DNA from: Xestospongia muta
Taxonomy: Eukaryota; Porifera; Demospongiae; Haplosclerida; Petrosiidae
Length of the DNA stretch: 64,000 bases
NCBI GenBank assembly: GCA_963693285.1
Contig: OY848921.1
Coordinates: forward strand, 7,453,229 to 7,517,228
Direction: 5' to 3'
The position numbers were made by a program, and so were the translations under genes. Below, piece after piece: positions 1-11,993 of the stretch. Positions within the stretch are counted from its first letter, which is position 1. The number at the start of each line of letters is the position of its first letter. The notes beneath the pieces were generated by a model. The model was not told where the DNA came from, did not search any database, and was given only the letters and a program-made list of their open reading frames with translations.

Positions 1-1022
1 ATCTTAGATTCAGTCCATTAAACAGTCGAATACTACAGATCTGTATTGAAGATAAATGGACTGATATTTGTGCTAAACCAGACTCTAATCAATGGAGTGA
101 AAATGAAGCTAGAGTGGCTTGTTATCAAATGGGAATAGTATGGAAAGAAGGATCAGGTAATAACTGTTTCGTATATAAAAGGAATTTTCATTATACTTAA
201 TACAGAATTGAATATTACAATAATATTATTAATATTATTAATATTATTTCAGGAAATACAGTTATGCAACCATAGACTGCAGTACCCCTGGTATATATAC
301 TATACCAATAATGTCTTAAGACTAAGATTAATAGGTAAATGTAAGTTTGGAAGTCTCTCATTAGAAGGTAATATTTTAAAGATCTGTGTCTTTGGTCAAT
401 GACACACACTTTGTTCTAGTACTTGGATATTGGCTCAGGCAAAAGTAGCTTGTATAAAACTGGGAAGAAATCCAATTGGTATCATTATTATAAGTATAAA
501 TGTAATTATTTTTTGAAAATTATTAGGAGCAAGAAACACATCCGATTATAGTAATGATTCCACTCAGGTACTCAATGCTTACTTCAAATGCAATAGAACA
601 GAAGAATTCTCAAAAATTGGCCAGTGAGGCATTGGTCTAATTGTTATACGAATTTATTAGTAGCAGGACTTACTTGTGGAGGTACATTCTAAGTTATCAG
701 TAATGTTTAAATTCAGAAAACCCTTCCATAAATGTAATGGTTCAATCACTGGACACATCATCAGTAAACATAAGTTTGAACTATAATATAAAAGATGACA
801 TAGAACATTTTAATGTTTACTGTACTACTATGAAACAACAACAACAAAAACAGCAAGGGAGTTACTGTTATTCTTAGACAGTATTATATAATGATAACAG
901 TACTACTGTTAATACATCTATTACTGGTCTATTATCTAATACTACATACACATTTTGTATATTAGCAGTAACTTAATATGGAGAGAGTGAACCAGTATGT
1001 CGAAATATCACTATCTACTAAG
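1..1022 (+). pseudogene. Pseudogene A: SRCR-SRCR-FN3 receptor copy, 5' end outside window
   Basis: The window opens inside an SRCR1 first-half exon (1-156, ending in a phase-1 GT donor at 157). It is readable in frame, with the conserved residues LQIC, W, CAKP and VACYQMG. The second SRCR1 exon is almost entirely deleted; only about 35 bases before position 287 resemble it. The SRCR2 first-half exon (about 328-479) has the FGQW tryptophan changed to TGA at 400-402. The SRCR2 second half (527-680) is out of frame. The FN3 exon (about 719-1022) has TAG after the CYS motif and TAA inside the VTSYG motif. The next recognisable sequence already belongs to another copy. Assignment to the family is certain from neighbours such as gene F (15273-17215); the copy is dead. 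Confidence 0.85.
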
Positions 1023-1054
1023 ACAAGTAATTAATATTATGTTTACATGTGCAT

Positions 1055-2599
1055 CAGTCTTAGTTTACTTAGCACTTGTATAGAAGAGAAACTAATAGAA
1101 TGCTCAGCAATCCCTGCTAGAAATAATTATGACTGCATCTACCAGCCTGGAAAATACATCTATGCAACCATAGATTGCATCCCTGGTGTATATATATTAT
1201 ACCAATAATGTCTTAATATTAAGATATATAGGTACTTATAAGTTTGGAAGTCTCTCTTTAGAAGGTAATACTTTAATGATCTGTGTATGGCAAAAGTAGC
1301 TTGCAGACAACTGGGAAGAAATCCAATTGGTATAATTTTTATAATACTTATAAAAATAACTAATATTTATTTTGAAACTTATTAAGAGCTAAAAACACAT
1401 CTGTTTCTAGAAACAACTTCACTCCAGTACTTAATGCTTACTTCAAATGCAATGGATCAGAGAACAATCTCAAATATTGTCTAGTGAAACAGATGTCTCA
1501 CAGTGATATGAACTCACAGATAGCAGGACTTACTTGCGAAGATATATTGTAAGTGTCCAGTATATTTTAAACTCACTATTATAGAGAACCTTCCATAAAT
1601 GTAACAGTTCAATCATTGACCAGATCATTAGTAAACATAATTTTGGACTATAATATGACAGATGACACAGGTCATTTTAATATTTACTGTACTACTATGA
1701 AACAACAACAACAAGCCAGTTTTTGTTATTCTAAGACAGTATTATATTATGGTAACAATACTGTTAATACATCTATTACTGGTCTATTACCTAATACTAC
1801 ATACACATGTTGTGTATTAGCAGTAACATCATATGGAGAGAGTGAACCAGTATGTCAAAATATCACTACTACTAATGTATAAAGTAAGTGTATAAATATT
1901 GAATATCATATGTTACAACAAAACAATTTGATATATCTATTTTAATGTAATAAACCTTGCTTACTTATAAAGATAACATTTGCTATCATTTCATTGATAT
2001 ATTGTTTTTGTAACAAACGTCACTTGGTCTGTTAGTCAGAAAATTGAGTATACAGTACATCATTATGTTCTGTTCATTTTCCTAAATGATTGTTTAGTCA
2101 ATAATGTAAACTCTTATTTTGTTTACACAGGTGGTGATGATACATCTACTAGTAGTGGTCAATGGATAGGTGGTATAATGATAGGTGTGGTCATTGGTGT
2201 TCTTGTGATTGTGATGGTATGGTGATAGTGAAAATAGTTAGAAAAAAAAGACCGATACAAAAAATGATGAAGACAGGTAGCTTATTTTCTAATTCCATAG
2301 TCATACATTTTGTTGACTTTTTCAGATCACATGATGATGGGTGCCAACTAAACATAGGAGTCCTCTGAAATCCTAATTATGAACAAACCATCATCCTTAG
2401 TACACTATCCAATAGTAACTGTCAATACACAGATCTTCCTGAGGGAATCACAAGTACAATGACTAGTGATTTACAAATTAACAATTCCAGTGGTGGTGTT
2501 CCTTCTTTTGTTTATCAAGATGATGATGTTCAAATAGAAGGAGTATACTCATTAGCTGATGATGAACAAAATAGAGAAAGCTTATAATCATCTCTAGAA
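1055..2599 (+). pseudogene. Pseudogene A2: 5'-truncated SRCR-FN3-TM copy fused behind A
   Basis: The copy starts abruptly with an SRCR1 second-half fragment (about 1074-1191). No signal-peptide exon lies in front of it, so the 5' half was probably lost by recombination with A. The SRCR2 first half (1229-1331) has lost about 50 bases including the FGQW-CGN core. The SRCR2 second half spans 1388-1552. The FN3 exon (about 1588-1883) is well preserved but ends in TAA just before the donor. The stalk/TM exon (2131-2275) has lost one G in the run TGGGTGATAG, giving TGGTGATAG and an in-frame TGA. The tail exon (about 2326-2587) keeps NPNY and a YSLA motif but has a TGA where paralogues read LDNP. 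The TM frameshift is shared with pseudogene C, so it predates their separation. Confidence 0.85.
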
Positions 2600-4417
2600 G
2601 AATTGAGAAGAAACAAAAGAAAATTAATTGAGACAATCGAATATTGTTGTTAAATTCATTTTGTTTAAATATATGAATAGTTTGTTTTTATGTATGTTAT
2701 ACTACTAGAAGTCTGATTCAAAGTATGCACTTAGCAAATTTTACATAGTAACTATAAATAACAACACACAAACAATGAGTGGATTCGTGGATTTCTAGTG
2801 GATACATCAATTAGATCTGTCACTAATTAGAACACACATTTAGAAGTTGCAGCATCCACTTGTAATGTGAAGCATATTATTGATATGTATAACAATGGCT
2901 ATAGTTCTTTTGATGTTATGAGCAACCAGAAGTTACTTAAAAATCAACTGCCACTTTAATTGAGACATAAACACATTACCTATCTTTGTCCATCACACAT
3001 CTGATATTCAAGTGACTAAGTCTACAACCTAATACACACACTGTAAGTTTGCTCATCTAAGTGTAATTAGTCTGTGCAATATAAATCTATAAATCTAATA
3101 TAGTCTTGACTCAACTAGCAAGCTCAATTTATCTGTACAAAGTGGGTGTTCACTAATGACCATCATAAACTATTAAACTAAACAGTACATGGTTTGTTCA
3201 CATGTCACAGTCACACATATTGTGGATGTATGTGTCTGGGCTAAAAACTATCAATGGAAATATGATAGAAGTTAAAGAAACAACCAGTTATCATGTCTTA
3301 TATTTTTTGGTTCATGCTTTACTCAGTCTTTCACCAGAAAGTAATTTTCAGAAAAGAAGTAAATTGTGTTGTGTCTTAGATTCATTATATATATATATGT
3401 GTGTGTGCTTCCTTCCATCTCATGAATATTTCCTATTCCACTATGTCAACATCATACACATCAATGTCCAGTTGATAACGTCTACAACATAATATGTGTA
3501 TTTATATAACATATAAGACTACTTATGGCCTTGAAACAAAAAACTGAGTCTGTTGACTGATTATACCACATGTATGCAAAAGGAGTAATAGATTTGTGTA
3601 GTCATCATACCTGTACATGTATATATGTGACTACATTGTACACTGTGAGTACAGTATTTGTACTATGACTACAGTATATAATGTGATAAACGTCGATGAA
3701 GCATAATATATAGATAGAAGTTGAAAGCAAAGATTATGATGTTTCTCTGTCTACTGATATATCTACTGCCAAAAGGTATAGTCATTGCAAATTAAAAAGA
3801 ACTAATTATAACTTAAAGTTCATTTTATCATTACAAGATGTTATTGTTTATCATATAACATGTCCAGCAGTAGTTTGATGATGACCTATGAAGTGTCTAT
3901 TAAATAATTAAGCATTGACAATCATGAATACAATGCTAAATAATTATTCTATTTGCTTGTTTTCTTCAATTTTGATAATTTGATATTGAACTCATTTGAG
4001 TATTGACAATATAAAGATATGAATGAGACAATTATCACTAAGTTATATATATATATATATATATATACATATATGTATATATATATATATATATATAATA
4101 TCTATCATCATTGTTATCAACTAGCTAATGTACTTATATAAATTTACTCATTAACATGCACAATACAAACAAAAAGTACTTAGATTGTTCCATATGTTCA
4201 TTTATAGCTATACTATCTGCATAGCTCAATTTATGGTCATAAGTCAACTAACATTTGTTGACTTTATTAATCTTATGTGTACATAGTGAGAATTTAGTTA
4301 TTGATGCTATATTAAACTAACTGATATATGAACTCATTATTACATCATTATATATTTTGTGTTGGTACATATTGAAATTACGAAAGTACAGGGAGTAGTA
4401 AAGAAAGTAAGTTCATC
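2600..4417. other. Intergenic: upstream module, orphan signal-peptide exon, AT repeat
   Basis: No intact gene is seen. Bases 3257-4417 are repeated almost unchanged at 8662-9835. A shared upstream module (about 3398-3640; also near 6725, 8805, 14465 and 14978) precedes an orphan first exon at 3736-3775. That exon reads MMFLCLLIYLLPK and ends in a phase-1 GT, like the real first exons at 7052 and 15273, but no SRCR exon follows it before gene B's own first exon. It is probably the relic of a lost gene. Confidence 0.6.
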
Positions 4418-5690
4418 ATGATCTTCTGTCTACTAATGTGCTTTTTGCTACTACTACTACTACAAGGAAGTAAGTGATAATCCCTCAGTTTAATTTAATA
4501 ACACATCTAGTACCTGTAGATAGTAGTTGTAATGAAGGAGAACTTAGACACAACTCCATGAAAAGTGATATACTACAGATCTGTAGTGGACACATATGGA
4601 AGGATGTTTGTGCTAAGCCAGGCTCTAATCAATGGGGAGAAAATGAAGCTAAAGTGGCTTGTTATCAAATAGGAATGGTATGGAAAGAAGGATCAGGTAT
4701 TGTAGTTGTGCTAATTTTCTTAATTAAAATGTTTATTCTCTACTCAGACATAAAATTAAATAATACTGGGAGTTTATCAGGGATTGTTTATTCTAAAACG
4801 TTTTCTTGTTCAGGATTAGAAGAAAAACTCATGAACTGTTCAGTTGATGATTACATAGACACTTGTTACTACCATGAACATAATTCCAACCAATTCTATT
4901 ATGCAACAGCTAAATGTGTTGAAGGTATACTATATTACCAATCAATCTTGTGCAAATATATATTTTATAGCTTATCGGTCCTGTATATCTGGAAGTCTGT
5001 CATTAGTAGACAAAATTTTGAAAATCTGTGTATTTGGTCAATGGCACACACTCTGTGGTAATACTTGGACATTGGCTCAAGCAAAAGTAGCTTGTAGACA
5101 ACTGGGAAGAAATCCAATTGGTATGATTATCACCATTTGAGATTAGTTATTATTTAAAAAATAATGCTACATATAGGAGCTAAAAGCACACTTGTATCTA
5201 ATGAGGAGTCTATTCCAATAATGACTGCTTATTTTAGCTGCAATGGTACTGAGAATGACTTTAGAAAATGTACAGTACACAGGATCTCAAGATGTGATAT
5301 GAACTCAAATTTACTAAAACCAGGACTTACATGTGGAGGTATCCTTTGACTATCTTAAACTTTCAAAAATATGACATGTATAGTTTATTTCTTTAGTGAA
5401 CCCTCCTAATAAACTATTGACTCATTCACTGAACTACTCAGTGTATATAGAATGGAATTATAATATGACAAATGATACAGTACATTTTAATGTTTACTGT
5501 ACTACTATAAAACTACAACAACAAAGCACAAGATATTCTAAGACACTATTATATAATGATAACAATACTGTTAATACATCTATTACTGGTCTATTGTCTA
5601 ATACTACATACATGTGTTGTGTATTAGCAGTAACATTTTATGGAGAGAGTGAACCAACATGTCAAAATATCACTACTACTAATACAAGTA
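3257..5690 (+). repeat. 5.4-kb-spaced tandem duplication, copy 1
   Basis: Nearly identical to 8662-11108. The offset is 5405 bases at the start and 5418 from gene B's exon 1 onward, the difference coming mainly from the AT array. It covers the orphan signal exon and gene B's exons 1-6 with their introns. Similarity fades within FN3 exon 6, after which B and D have unrelated TM and tail exons. Confidence 0.9.
4041..4098. repeat. (AT)n microsatellite
   Basis: A run of alternating AT with two short ATACAT interruptions, upstream of gene B. The duplicated copy at 9441-9512 is longer, so the array has changed length since the duplication. Confidence 0.95.
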
Positions 5691-6016
5691 ATTAATATTA
5701 TGTACTAAGACATATAACAATATCTATTATCTGTTCTTCTACAATGACAGTGTATATTAATTCAACTACAAATGCTGATATAACTACTATATATATATTA
5801 ATTGGTGGTATAGTTACCAGTATTATTACTAGTAGTATTATTACTGCTAGTACAATGACAGGAATGTTCTTGTACTGTCAAAGATCTATAAAGACTAAAG
5901 TAAAATGCACTACACCTCAAGTAGTGTCTCCTGTGATCTATGATGAACTTAATATAACTCATGATTCTGACTTCCCAGTATCTGATAATCCAGCTTATGG
6001 TCCAGAATATATTTAA
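4418..6016 (+). CDS. Gene B: SRCR-SRCR-FN3 transmembrane receptor with ITIM-like and NPxY tail
   Basis: Intact seven-exon model: 4418-4469, 4511-4696, 4748-4924, 4971-5120, 5177-5338, 5397-5687, 5751-6016 (427 aa). All introns are GT-AG, 40-63 bases and phase 1. Exon 1 encodes a leucine-rich signal peptide (MIFCLLMCFLLLLLQG). SRCR1 is about residues 20-138 (LQIC, VACYQIG, FSCSGLEEKL, CSVDDY) and SRCR2 about 140-242 (KICVFGQWHTLCGNTW, VACRQLGRNP, GLTCGG). FN3 is about 243-339, with the FN3 signature PNTTY...YGES changed slightly to SNTTYMCC and VTFYGES. The TM helix lies about 353-378. The tail holds VIYDEL (401-406), which fits the ITIM consensus, and NPAY (419-422). This TM/tail exon is unlike all others in the window, while the ectodomain is nearly identical to gene D. 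The surface-receptor role is inferred from the domains; the ligand is unknown. Confidence 0.85.
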
Positions 6017-6086
6017 AATATAACTGTTTTATTGTTATATGTATTTAATTCTCAGTTGTTATGTTGAATGATTCTGTTATTAACAT

Positions 6087-6092
6087 AATAAA
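6087..6092 (+). terminator. Poly(A) signal AATAAA of gene B
   Basis: AATAAA lies 71 bases after the stop codon of gene B, inside AT-rich 3' sequence. In such AT-rich DNA the hexamer is common by chance, so position is the only support. Confidence 0.5.
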
Positions 6093-7051
6093 ATATCATT
6101 TACTGACCTTGTGTAAAACATTTTATTTTAATTTTTTAATTTAGTTGTTTAGTCATTGACATTTATTAGAAGCTCTCTTTTCATAATAAAAGGTGACTTT
6201 AATAGTAAGGTAGCATTAATAGGAAAGAGTGGTACTTCCTGTGCATTTAAATCTGGTGGTTACAATTGGTGAATTTTATTTTCCCATGGAATATAATAAA
6301 AACAGATACATATATAAAATTGCTAATAGAGAACTGACTTACAATTAAACAATCAAATATGCTGATTTATCTGATTACTATATACAATATTGGATTAATA
6401 AAGAAAATGAGTTATATAGTACAAATTTGTCTACAATTATTATAATTTTTTTTGTTGAATTCACATAATGACACTCTATAATAAAAATAAAACAATAATT
6501 ATGATTATGGTTCATATTACATTTCATTGATAGGCACACACAAAATTTATTATCTAAGTCACCATTAATGATCACATAAGTCATAATTATAATTATTATT
6601 TTGTTTATTCCTATTGTTCAATCAAATAACACATTTGATATAACTCTAATTGAAATGGATATATGGAGACAGCAATCCACACTAGAAAAAGTGATGCTGC
6701 ATATATACATTTTAATAACTTTAGGCATACACAATATGTACCTTCCTCCATCTCAATATCATGTATATATTCCTATTTTAATATATCTTGTTCATATCAC
6801 ACAAATTAATGTCCAGTTAATAAAGTCTACAACATAATATGTGTATTTATATAACAAATAGAACAACTACTTATGGCCTTGAATCAACTGAGTTTGTTGA
6901 CTGATTATACCACATGTACATAATGGGTTAATATTCAGTAGTTCAATTGCCTTGAATCAACTGACTGATCATCCCACATATACGCAATGGGTTAATTTTC
7001 AACAATTGTTGATGATAAAGTATATAGAGATAGAAGTTAAAAGCAAAGATT
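6093..7051. other. Intergenic region with copy of the upstream module
   Basis: About 6190-6300 resembles 32840-32950 (shared phrase around AAATCTGGTGGTTACAAT, followed by TTTTCCCAT). About 6725-6960 is another copy of the module found upstream of MMF-type first exons, and it leads directly into exon 1 of pseudogene C. No gene is seen; the small open frames here lack any family motif. Confidence 0.55.
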
Positions 7052-8661
7052 ATGATGTTTCTCTGTCTACTAATTTATCTGCTGCCAGGAGGTACAGTCG
7101 TTGCAAATTACTTCAAAGTTATGGATATACAAATAAAACTTAGTGCTGGTGAACCATTGTTCTAATGATGGAGATCTTAGATTCAGTCCATTGAACAGCC
7201 CTATACTACAGATATGTACTAAAGACAAATGGACTGATATTTGTGATACACCAGACTCTAATCAATGGAGTGAAAATGAAGCTAGAGTAGCTTGTTACCA
7301 ATGGGAATGGTATGGAAAGAAAGATCAGGTATTAATTGTTTTGATATAAAAGGAATTTATATTATACTTTATACAAAGTTGAATATTACAAGCCCTTCTT
7401 CGTATCACACTTATTTAGTGTCCTTTGAGAATTATAGGTATAGAAGAGAAACTCATAGAATGCTCAGCAATCCCTGCTAGATTTAGAAATAATTATGACT
7501 GCATCTACCAGCCTGGGAAACACATCTAGGCATCCATAGATTGCATCCCTTAATATTTTTAAGATATATAGGTACTTGTAAGTTTGGAAGTCTCTCTTTA
7601 GAAGGTAATACTTTAATGATCTGTGTATTTGGTCAATGACACACACTCACTGGTAAAACTAGGACAGTAGCTCAAGCAAAAGTAGCTTGCAGACAACTGG
7701 GAAGAAATCCAACTGGTATCATTATAATAATACTTATAAAAATAATTAATATTTATTTTGAAACTTATTAAGAGCTAAAAACACATCTGTTTCTAGTAAC
7801 AACTTTACTCCAGTACTCAATGCTTACTTCAAATGCGATGGATCAGAAACAATGTCAAATATTGTCTAGTGAACAGTTGTCTCACAGTGATATGAACTCA
7901 CAGATAGCAGGACTTACTTGCGAAGATATATTGTAAGTGTCCAGTATATTTTAAACTCACTATTATAGAGAATCCTTCCATAAATGTAACAGTTCAATCA
8001 TTGGCCATATCATCGGTAAACATAATTTTGGACTATAATATGACAGATGACACAGGTCATTTTAATATTTACTGTACTACTATGAAACAACAACAACAAG
8101 CCAGTTACTGTTATTCTAAGACAGTATTATATAATGGCAACAGTACTGTTAATACATCTATTACTAGTCTATTACCTAATACTACATACACATGTTGTGT
8201 ATTAGCAGTAGCATCATATGGAGAGAATGAGCCAGTATGTCAATATATCACTACTACTAATGTAAAAAGTAAGTGTATAAATATTGAATATCATTTGTTA
8301 CAACAGAACAATTTGATATATCTATTTTAATGTAATAACCTTGCTTACTTATAAAGGTAACATTTGCTCTAATTTCATTGATATATCTATTGTTTTTGTA
8401 ACAACCGTCACTTGGTCTGTTAGTCAAAAAATTGAGTATACAGTACATCATTATGTTCTGTTCATTTTCCTAAATGATTGTTTACTCAATAATGTAAACT
8501 CTTATTTTTTTTTAAACAGGTGGTGATGATACATCTACTAGTAGTGGTCAATGGATAGGTGGTATAATGATGGGTGTGGTCACTGGTGTTCTTGTGATTG
8601 TGATGGTGTGGTGATAGTGACAATAGTTAGGAAAAAAATGACTGATACAAAAAATGATGAA
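7052..8661 (+). pseudogene. Pseudogene C: MMF-type receptor, tail removed by a duplication junction
   Basis: Signal exon 7052-7091 (MMFLCLLIYLLPG, phase 1). SRCR1 first half (about 7144-7326) lost one A in CAAATGGG near 7291, shifting the frame. SRCR1 second half (about 7380-7550) is rearranged with in-frame stops. SRCR2 first half has TGA for the FGQW tryptophan at 7637-7639, the same lesion as pseudogene A. SRCR2 second half (7772-7935) is frameshifted. The FN3 exon (about 7971-8268) is open. The TM exon (8520-8661) carries the same TGGTGATAG frameshift as A2. Where A2 continues to its donor and tail, C switches after ATGATGAAG at about 8661 to sequence found at 3257, so the tail exon is missing. 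Confidence 0.9.
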
Positions 8662-9440
8662 GAAATATGATAGAAGTTAAAGAAACAACCAGTTATCATG
8701 TCTTATATCTTTTGGTTCATGCTTTACTCATCTTTCACCAGAAAGTAATTTTCAGAAAAGAAGTAAATTGTGTTGTGTCTTAGATTCATTATATATATGT
8801 GTGTGCTTCCTTCCATCTCATGAACATTTCCTATTCCACTATGTCAACATCATACACATCAATGTCCAGTTGATAACGTCTACAACATAATATGTGTATT
8901 TATATAACATATAAGACTACTTATGGCCTTGAAACAAAAAACTGAGTCTGTTGACTGATTATACCACATGTATGCAAAAGGAGTAATAGATTTGTGTAGT
9001 CATCATACCTGTACATGTACATATGTGACTACATTGTACACTGTGAGTACAGTATTTGTACTATGACTACAATATATAATGTGATAAACGTTGATGAAGC
9101 ATAATATATAGATAGAAGTTGAAAGCAAAGATTATGATGTTTCTCTGTCAACTGATATATCTACTGCCAAAAGGTATAATCATTGCAAATTAAAAAGAAC
9201 TAATTATAACTTAAAGTTCATTTTATCATTACAAGATGTTATTGTTTATCATATAACATGTCCAGCAGTAGTTTGATGATGACCTATGAAGTGTCTATTA
9301 AATAATTAAGCATTGACAATCATGAATACAATGCTAAATAATTATTCTATTTGCTTGTTTTCTTCAATTTTGATAATTTGATATTGAACTCATTTGAGTA
9401 TTGACAATATAAAGATATGAATGAGACAATTATCATTAAG

Positions 9441-9491
<51 letters not shown>

Positions 9492-11108
9492 TATACATAT
9501 ATATATATATAATATCTATCATCATAGTTGTCAACTAGCTAATGTACTTATATAAATTTACTCATTAACATGCACAATACAAACAAAAAGTACTTAGATT
9601 GTTCCATATGTTCATTTATAGCTAACTATACTATCTGCATAGCTCAATTTATGGTCATAAGTAAACTAGCATTTATTGACTTTATTAATCTTATGTGTAC
9701 ACAGTGAGAATTTAGTTATTGATGCTATATTAAAACAACTGATATATGAACTCATTATTACATCATTATATATTTTGTGTTGGTACATATTGAAATTACG
9801 AAAGTACAGGGAGTAGTAAAGAAAGTAAGTTCATCATGATCTTCTGTCTACTAATGTGCTTTTTGCTACTACTACTACTACAAGGAAGTAAGTGATAATC
9901 CCTCAGTTTAATTTAATAACACATCTAGTACCTGTAGATAGTAGTTGTAATGAAGGAGAACTTAGACACAACTCCATGAAAAGTGATATACTACAGATCT
10001 GTAGTGGACACATATGGAAGGATATTTGTGCTAAGCCAGGCTCTAATCAATGGGGAGAAAATGAAGCTAAAGTGGCTTGTTATCAAATAGGAATGGTATG
10101 GAAAGAAGGATCAGGTATTGTAGTTGTGCTAATTTTCTTAATTAAAATGTTTATTCTCTACTCAGACATAAAATTAAATAATACTGGGAGTTTATCAGGG
10201 ATTGTTTATTCTAAAACGTTTTCTTGTTCAGGATTAGAAGAAAAACTCATGAACTGTTCAGTTGATGATTACATAGACACTTGTTACTACCATGAACATA
10301 ATTCCAACCAATTCTATTATGCAACAGCTAAATGTGTTGAAGGTATACTATATTACCAATCAATCTTGTGCAAATATATATTTTATAGCTTATCGGTCCT
10401 GTATATCTGGAAGTCTGTCATTAGTAGACAAAATTTTGAAAATCTGTGTATTTGGTCAATGGCACACACTCTGTGGTAATACTTGGACATTGGCTCAAGC
10501 AAAAGTAGCTTGTAGACAATTGGGAAGAAATCCAATTGGTATGATTATCACCATTTGAGATTAGTTATTATTTAAAAAACAATATTACATATAGGAGCTA
10601 AAAGCACACTTGTATCTAATGAGGAGTCTATTCCAATAATGACTGCTTATTTTAGCTGCAATGGTACTGAGAATGACTTTAGAAAATGTACAGTACACAG
10701 GATCTCAAGATGTGATATGAACTCAAATTTACTAAAACCAGGACTTACATGTGGAGGTATCCTTTGACTATCTTAAACTTTCAAAAATATGACATGTATA
10801 GTTTATTTCTTTAGTGAACCCTCCTAAGAATCTATTGACTCATTCATTGAACTACTCAATGTATATACAATGGGATTATAATATGACAAATGATACAGTA
10901 CATTTTAATGTTTACTGTACTACTATAAAACTACAACAACAAAGCACAAGATATTCTAAGACACTATTATATAATGATAACAATACTGTTAATACATCTA
11001 TTACTGGTCTATTGTCTAATACTACATACACATGTTGTGTATTAGCAGTAACATCATATGGAGAGAGTGAACCAGTATGTCAAAATATCACTACTACTAA
11101 TGTAATAA
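8662..11108 (+). repeat. 5.4-kb-spaced tandem duplication, copy 2
   Basis: Counterpart of 3257-5690. The left junction at about 8661 fuses pseudogene C's TM exon to sequence that in copy 1 lies 5' of the orphan exon, with only a few bases (GAA) of microhomology. Contains a second orphan first exon at 9134-9173 and exons 1-6 of gene D. Confidence 0.9.
9441..9512. repeat. (AT)n microsatellite
   Basis: Longer counterpart of the 4041-4098 array, with short ATACAT interruptions near its 3' end. Confidence 0.95.
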
Positions 11109-11993
11109 GTGAGTGTACTGTATATAATTATGTGATATACATAGCACACAGCAAAATAATATGATTAGTTAATGTAACAATCTTGATCCCTAAAAGTAGC
11201 ATGTCACTAATAATACATTATATACATATATAGCGTTATTATGACAACTGTCACTAACTGTTACGATAACTCAGTTTGCTAAACTAACAAATTAGTATTA
11301 GTGAGTAGGTAGTATTGTTTCTTTATCCCAAATGACTATTTATTTTGAGTAATTTTGTTTTTTGTACAAAGATATGACCTGCTCTAGTCATATTATTAAA
11401 TATCAAAGTATCATTGTCACCATGACAACTGGTACTCCTACTACCACATGTCAGTCCTGTGCTCCATATACACTTAATTCAACATATATACAAACACTTC
11501 CTCCTATAGCAAGTGGTAATACATCTACTAGTGGTGCTCCATGGGCAGGTGGCATACTGGTGGGTGTGGTGAGTGGTGTTCTTGTAATGATCATAGTGTG
11601 GATGATAGTGACAGTAGTTAGCAAGAAGAAGTCAATAATTGATAGGAAAAGAAAAATAGAAAGGTTTTGTATGACCATTATTATTGAATTTTCATCAGCT
11701 ATATTTTTAGATCACATGATGTTGGGCACCAACTAAACATAGGAGTCCTTGATAGTTCATTGTATAAGCAAAACATCATACAAAGTACACAATCCAATGG
11801 TAACACTCAAGGTACAGATCATCTTGTGGCTTCGTACTTAATTCCTGTTAATATAAAATCAAAAGCAATGACTAGTAATTCACAAGTCAATGATACCAGT
11901 GGTGGTCTTCCTTCTTTTATTTATCAAGATGACGTTCAAATGGAAGGAGCATACTCATTAGTTAATGATGACGAAGTTGGAGAAAGTCTGTAA
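9836..11993 (+). CDS. Gene D: SRCR-SRCR-FN3 receptor, ectodomain twin of gene B
   Basis: Intact eight-exon model: 9836-9887, 9929-10114, 10166-10342, 10389-10538, 10595-10756, 10815-11108, 11372-11663, 11711-11993 (531 aa). The signal peptide and both SRCR domains match gene B except for single changes (for example V to I in WKDVC). FN3 differs from B at several residues in its first half and carries the standard TTYTCCVLAVTSYGES block. The stalk is rich in Thr/Ser/Pro (QSCAPYTLNSTYIQTLPP), followed by the TM helix (GGILVGVVSGVLVMIIVW) and a basic stop-transfer segment. The exon 7 donor reads AAG|GTTTTG, weaker than in paralogues. In the tail, the usual LDNPTY is DSSLY, so NPxY is lost; AYSLV and FIYQDD remain. 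The TM and tail belong to the E/F/L type, unlike gene B. Confidence 0.85.

Noticed and set aside
5116..5176. Extended open frames across introns, such as 4474-5061
   Set aside because: The frames stay open through the very short introns, but GT-AG borders, constant phase 1 and paralogue comparison show these segments are spliced out.
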